This document shows, piece by piece, positions 23,514 through 27,024 of a DNA stretch of 27,024 nt. How positions within the stretch are numbered: position 1 is the stretch's first letter; each line of letters opens with the position of its first letter. The notes below the pieces were generated by a model. The model was not told the origin of the DNA. It saw only the letters and a list, made by a program, of their open reading frames with translations, and did not search any database. Source of the DNA: Legionella_A sp049239925 (GTDB taxonomy: Bacteria > Pseudomonadota > Gammaproteobacteria > Legionellales > Legionellaceae); contig JBMLTO010000059.1 in the NCBI GenBank assembly GCA_049239925.1, positions 1 through 27,024 of the forward strand. The letters are read 5' to 3'. Both the position numbers and the translations under genes were made by a program.

Positions 23514-26298
23514 AGATACCTTAAATTTACCAAATACCTCTTTCCCTATGAAAGCTAGCTTGGCTCAACGTGAGCCATTGATGCTTGAGTGGTGGAATGA
23601 TCAGGAATTGTATCAACAAATTCGTAGAGTGCGTCAGGGTTCAAAGCGATTTATTTTGCACGATGGACCTCCTTATGCGAATGGTCATCTGCATTGTGGT
23701 CATGCCCTGAATAAGATACTGAAAGATATGATTATTAAGTCTAAATTATTTAGTGGTTATGATGCGCCATTCGTTCCTGGCTGGGACTGCCACGGTTTGC
23801 CCATCGAACTCAATGTAGAAAAAAAAGTTGGTAAAGCTAATACAAAAGTGAGTGCTAGAGAGTTTCGTAATAAATGCCGTGAATACGCAAATAGTCAAAT
23901 CCAAATTCAACGTGATGAATTCAAGCGTTTGGGGGTTTTGGGGGATTGGCAAAAACCTTATGTAACCATGGCTTTTAGTTACGAAGCGAATATTGTCCGG
24001 GCATTGGCAAAAATTATTACTAATGGCCATTTGCAGCAGGGATTTAAACCAGTACATTGGTGTATAGATTGCGGTTCCGCATTGGCAGAAGCCGAAGTTG
24101 ATTATGAGGAGAAAACCTCACATGCTATTGATGTAGCCTTTCATGCTGTGTCTTCAGAAGAATTTTTACAGCAATTCAACGGGACATTTTCTTTAAAAAC
24201 ATTGATTGTGCCTATTTGGACTACTACGCCTTGGACATTGCCAGCAAATGAAGCCGTTTGTTTGCACCCTGATTTAGATTATGTCTTAGTCGATACCGAG
24301 CAATGCTACTTTTTTCTTGCTCATGCATTGGTAGAAACAACGATGAAGCGATATGGTATCGAACAATATGCAATCATCGCTGTGGCCAAAGGACACAAAT
24401 TTGAACATTTGGCGTTGCATCATCCATTTTATCAGCGAGTTGTTCCATTAATTGTTGGTCATCATGTTACCACTGATACTGGAACCGGTTGTGTACATAC
24501 TGCACCAGCACATGGGCCTGACGATTATGTCGTTGGATTAGCTTACAATTTGCCTTTGCGTAACCCTGTCTTGGCAAATGGATGTTATGCTGATGATATT
24601 GGTTTATTCGCTGGGTTATCGGTATTAAAAGCCAATGATGCAGTGTTGACCATACTAAAAGAAAACAATAACTTATTGCATGAAGAACGATTAAACCATA
24701 GTTATCCACATTGTTGGCGTCATAAAAGTCCTGTTATTTTTCGCGCTACGCCCCAATGGTTTATCTCAATGGATAAAAATGGCTTGCGCGATCAAATTTT
24801 AGAGCATATCGACGATATCACTTGGCTTCCTGATTGGGGCAAAGCAAGAATTCGATTAATGATTGAGAGTCGTCCTGATTGGTGTATATCAAGACAGAGG
24901 GCTTGGGGTACCCCTATTCCGTTATTTGTTCATAAACAGACACGTGAATTGCATCCCGATACAGTAGAGTTATTAGAACAAGTGGCATTGCGTATTGAGC
25001 AAAATGGTATTGATGCTTGGTTTGATGCTCGTGTAGAAGATTTTCTAGGAAACGACGCAGAAGCGTACGAAAAAATTCACGATACCCTGGACGTTTGGTT
25101 TGATTCGGGTGTTTCTCATTACTGTGTATTGGAAAAAAATGAGGATTTAAAATGCCCTGCAGATATTTATTTTGAAGGATCAGATCAACATCGAGGTTGG
25201 TTTAATTCCTCACTAACAACAGCAATTGCCATGTATGGTCATGCACCCTATAAAATGGTTTTGACACATGGATATACAGTTGATGCAGAAGGGCGCAAAC
25301 TTTCTAAATCAAAAGGAAATTATGTTGCTTTGGATAAAATGATTGCACAATATGGTGCAGACGTCTTGCGTTTATGGGTTGCTTCTACTGATTATCGCAA
25401 TGAGGTTAGCATTTCAGAGGAAATCGTCAAACGTGCCGCTGATGCTTATAGACGGATTCGCAATACTGCAAGATTTCTATTGTCTAATCTTTTCGATTTT
25501 GACCCGCTGCAACATCAGGTTGATTCACGATCGTTGGTTGAGTTAGATAGTTGGGCTATACGTAGGTGTCAACTCTTGCAAGATGAAATCATTCAGGCCT
25601 ATGAAGATTATCAATTCCATGTAATTTATCAAAAAATTCATAATTTTTGTGCAATTGATTTAGGAAGTTTTTATTTAGATATCATTAAAGATCGACAATA
25701 CACAACTCCTGTCAATAGTATTGCTCGACGTTCTTGCCAGACTGCCATGTATCATTTGCTGCAAGCATTGGTGCGTTGGTTGGCGCCTATCTTATCATTT
25801 ACTGCCGAGGAAATATGGCAGGCAATTCCAGGACAAGTCAAGTCTTCAGTATTTTTACAGCAATGGTATAAAGAGTGGCCTCAATTAACAAGGGTTGATC
25901 TTGATTATTGGCAACATTTACAAGCTATTCGTAATGAAGTGAATAAAGCGCTGGAACAGCAACGTCAGGAAGGTCTCATTGGTTCCGCTTTAGAAGCGGA
26001 GGTAATTATTTATGCCAACGAGCCTACTTATGGAATGTTACAACGCATGCAAGATGAATTACGTTTTATATTGATTACTTCTAGTGCAAGAATTATGCCA
26101 ATGACAGCTTTAACTGAGCAAGTTATTGTTCATGATGATTTGGGAGTGGCTATCATAGTTAGGGCAGTGGATCATATTAAATGTTGTCGTTGTTGGCATA
26201 GATGCAGTGATGTTGGTAAGAATGCCAGCCACCCAGAGCTGTGTATGCGATGTGTTGCCAATATCAGTGGTACAGATGAAGTGAGATATTTCGCATGA
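23500..26298 (+). CDS. ileS: Isoleucyl-tRNA synthetase
   Basis: A class I aminoacyl-tRNA synthetase charging tRNA-Ile; 932 residues, close to E. coli (938). The adenylate-site HIGH motif appears as HCGH (65-68) within PPYANGHLHCGHALNK. The KMSKS loop is KLSKS (600-604), followed by KGN. The CP1 editing domain is complete, with WTTTPWTLPANEAV and GTGCVHTAPAHGPDDY. The anticodon-binding domain is followed by the C-terminal zinc site, with Cys895/Cys898 (CCRCW) and Cys915/Cys918 (LCMRC), as in the mupirocin-sensitive bacterial type. The ATG lies within the end of ribF, and its stop overlaps the lspA ATG by four bases, so the three genes are probably one operon. Confidence 0.98.
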   Translation: MSEYKDTLNLPNTSFPMKASLAQREPLMLEWWNDQELYQQIRRVRQGSKRFILHDGPPYANGHLHCGHALNKILKDMIIKSKLFSGYDAPFVPGWDCHGLPIELNVEKKVGKANTKVSAREFRNKCREYANSQIQIQRDEFKRLGVLGDWQKPYVTMAFSYEANIVRALAKIITNGHLQQGFKPVHWCIDCGSALAEAEVDYEEKTSHAIDVAFHAVSSEEFLQQFNGTFSLKTLIVPIWTTTPWTLPANEAVCLHPDLDYVLVDTEQCYFFLAHALVETTMKRYGIEQYAIIAVAKGHKFEHLALHHPFYQRVVPLIVGHHVTTDTGTGCVHTAPAHGPDDYVVGLAYNLPLRNPVLANGCYADDIGLFAGLSVLKANDAVLTILKENNNLLHEERLNHSYPHCWRHKSPVIFRATPQWFISMDKNGLRDQILEHIDDITWLPDWGKARIRLMIESRPDWCISRQRAWGTPIPLFVHKQTRELHPDTVELLEQVALRIEQNGIDAWFDARVEDFLGNDAEAYEKIHDTLDVWFDSGVSHYCVLEKNEDLKCPADIYFEGSDQHRGWFNSSLTTAIAMYGHAPYKMVLTHGYTVDAEGRKLSKSKGNYVALDKMIAQYGADVLRLWVASTDYRNEVSISEEIVKRAADAYRRIRNTARFLLSNLFDFDPLQHQVDSRSLVELDSWAIRRCQLLQDEIIQAYEDYQFHVIYQKIHNFCAIDLGSFYLDIIKDRQYTTPVNSIARRSCQTAMYHLLQALVRWLAPILSFTAEEIWQAIPGQVKSSVFLQQWYKEWPQLTRVDLDYWQHLQAIRNEVNKALEQQRQEGLIGSALEAEVIIYANEPTYGMLQRMQDELRFILITSSARIMPMTALTEQVIVHDDLGVAIIVRAVDHIKCCRCWHRCSDVGKNASHPELCMRCVANISGTDEVRYFA

Positions 26299-26774
26299 AG
26301 AGGGGATTATGGTTTGTACTGAGTTTTATTATTGTTGCTTTGGATCAGGGCAGCAAGTGTTTAATGAATCGTTGGCTATTACCTTATGAACCACAACCGA
26401 TCATGCCAATGTTTAATTTAAATCTTGCTTATAATAGCGGCGCTGCTTTTAGTTTCTTAAGTAATGCTGGTGAATGGCATCGATGGTTTTTTGTTTCCTT
26501 CAGTTTTATTATGAGTGCTGTATTAATTATTTGGATGCTGCGCTTGCCCAGACAGGCTTTATTACAACTCACCGCAATTAGCCTCATTTTAGGTGGGGCA
26601 GTTGGCAATTTGATCGATCGTGCCTGGCAAGGGTATGTAATTGATTTTATTGATTTTTATTATGGAAGTTATCATTGGCCAGTATTTAATATAGCTGATA
26701 GTGCAATTTGCTTGGGTGCATTCTTATTGTGTATTGACTGCTATAAAAATGGTAACAATCATTGTTCAACTTAG
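26295..26774 (+). CDS. lspA: Lipoprotein signal peptidase (signal peptidase II)
   Basis: An inner-membrane aspartyl protease that removes the signal peptide of prolipoproteins after lipidation (PilP in this window would be a substrate). It has 159 residues and four membrane helices. Conserved blocks are DQGSK (17-21), NLAYNSGAAFSFLS (43-56), LGGAVGNLIDR (99-109), VIDFIDFY with catalytic Asp117, and FNIAD with catalytic Asp135. The 18-residue spacing of the two aspartates equals that in E. coli. The ATG overlaps the ileS stop (ATGA). The fkpB and ispH genes that follow in E. coli are not seen in the remaining 250 bases. Confidence 0.97.
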   Translation: MKRGLWFVLSFIIVALDQGSKCLMNRWLLPYEPQPIMPMFNLNLAYNSGAAFSFLSNAGEWHRWFFVSFSFIMSAVLIIWMLRLPRQALLQLTAISLILGGAVGNLIDRAWQGYVIDFIDFYYGSYHWPVFNIADSAICLGAFLLCIDCYKNGNNHCST

Positions 26775-26791
26775 CCATTTATCCCAGGTCT

Positions 26792-26830
26792 GTTCGTCCT
26801 GAGAGTGGCTACGCGCGCGTCTCGAAGGGC
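26792..26830. repeat. Imperfect REP-like palindrome after lspA
   Basis: GTTCGTCCTGAG (26792-26803) and CTCGAAGGGC (26821-26830) form an imperfect inverted pair around a GC-rich centre with ACGCGCGCGT (26811-26820). The arms resemble the TTCGTCCTGAG...TCGAAGG type of dispersed palindrome found in many genomes. It lies 17 bases after the lspA stop and has no T-run. Confidence 0.35.
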
Positions 26831-26896
26831 TAGATCCTAAATAAAAAATATCAAGACTCACGGCTGTCGCATTAAAATTTAATCAATCTGTTGTAG

Positions 26897-26914
26897 GTTG
26901 GGCCTTGTCCCAAC
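26897..26914. repeat. GTTGGG/CCCAAC palindrome
   Basis: GTTGGG (26897-26902) and CCCAAC (26909-26914) pair perfectly around a six-base loop. This form (TAGGTTGGG...CCCAACA) is like common REP-type intergenic repeats. It could act in transcript processing or be a transposon-derived repeat. Confidence 0.4.
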
Positions 26915-26917
26915 AAT

Positions 26918-26932
26918 AGGGTTATTAACCCT
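26918..26932. repeat. AGGGTTA/TAACCCT palindrome
   Basis: AGGGTTA (26918-26924) and TAACCCT (26926-26932) are perfect arms around a single T, only four bases after the previous palindrome. The central bases would open as a small loop in RNA. Such a nearly odd-symmetric site could equally be a dimeric protein-binding site upstream of the next gene. Confidence 0.4.
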
Positions 26933-26995
26933 CGGATTAATTTGACGAATAGTTAGAAATAAGATCAACTGTCACACAAATTTTAAAGAGGTGGC

Positions 26996-27024
26996 ATGAT
27001 GGATGAGATTGGACAGATAGGATT
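26996..27024 (+). CDS. Start of an unidentified gene, cut by the right edge
   Basis: AAAGAGG (26985-26991) precedes a tandem ATGATG at 26996/26999. The spacing is four bases to the first ATG and seven to the second, a good ribosome binding site. The frame stays open to the end of the window and reads MMDEIGQIG. This is too short to identify. Confidence 0.45.

Noticed and set aside
23690..23710. HCGH in place of HIGH in IleS as a damaged active site
   Set aside because: The two histidines and glycine are kept, the second position tolerates substitution in class I synthetases, and the rest of the enzyme is intact.
24467..24709. 80-codon minus-strand open frame within ileS
   Set aside because: It lies opposite the conserved editing domain of IleS and has no family features.

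Overview
This 27 kb window looks like chromosomal DNA of an AT-rich gammaproteobacterium, most likely a member of the Legionellales. That placement is an inference from the families present. The L-serine dehydratase has its cluster cysteines at the same numbering I recall for the Legionella pneumophila enzyme. The block mrcA | pilMNOPQ-aroK-aroB-damX is the classic gammaproteobacterial arrangement (mrcA | hofMNOPQ-aroKB-damX in E. coli), and ribF-ileS-lspA is also a conserved gammaproteobacterial order. Nearly all genes are ordinary housekeeping genes and coding density is high.

Left part (1-10.4 kb): the end of a GC-rich heptad-repeat protein cut by the window edge; an MFS transporter; a minus-strand pair for glutaminase (glsA) and L-serine dehydratase (sdaA); a plus-strand pair for UDP-glucose dehydrogenase (ugd) and UTP-glucose-1-phosphate uridylyltransferase (galU), which together make UDP-glucuronate; both electron-transfer flavoprotein subunits (etfB, etfA); and alanine dehydrogenase (ald). 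Serine and alanine are converted to pyruvate and glutamine to glutamate, so this stretch leans towards amino-acid catabolism, as in bacteria that live on host amino acids. A 600-bp gap after ald holds a terminator-like hairpin and a decayed, internally deleted IS3-family element.

Middle part (10.4-21.1 kb): PBP1A (mrcA) on the minus strand, divergent from a tight plus-strand run: the type IV pilus alignment/secretin genes pilM-N-O-P-Q, then shikimate kinase (aroK), 3-dehydroquinate synthase (aroB) and a DamX-like ATPase/SPOR protein. Several neighbours overlap by 1, 4 or 14 bases, which points to co-transcription and translational coupling.

Right part (21.2-27.0 kb): a minus-strand PnuC-type vitamin transporter with a TTG start, a UspA-type stress protein, then ribF-ileS-lspA with overlapping ends (FMN/FAD synthesis, isoleucyl-tRNA synthetase, lipoprotein signal peptidase). 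After lspA comes about 220 bp with several palindromes and the first codons of another gene cut by the right edge.

I found no tRNA, rRNA, CRISPR array, prophage, toxin-antitoxin or defence locus, and nothing I would call a new biological system. The points most worth a second look are the repeat protein at the left edge, the palindrome that supplies the last codons and stop of galU, the fused IS3 remnant, and the palindrome cluster after lspA.
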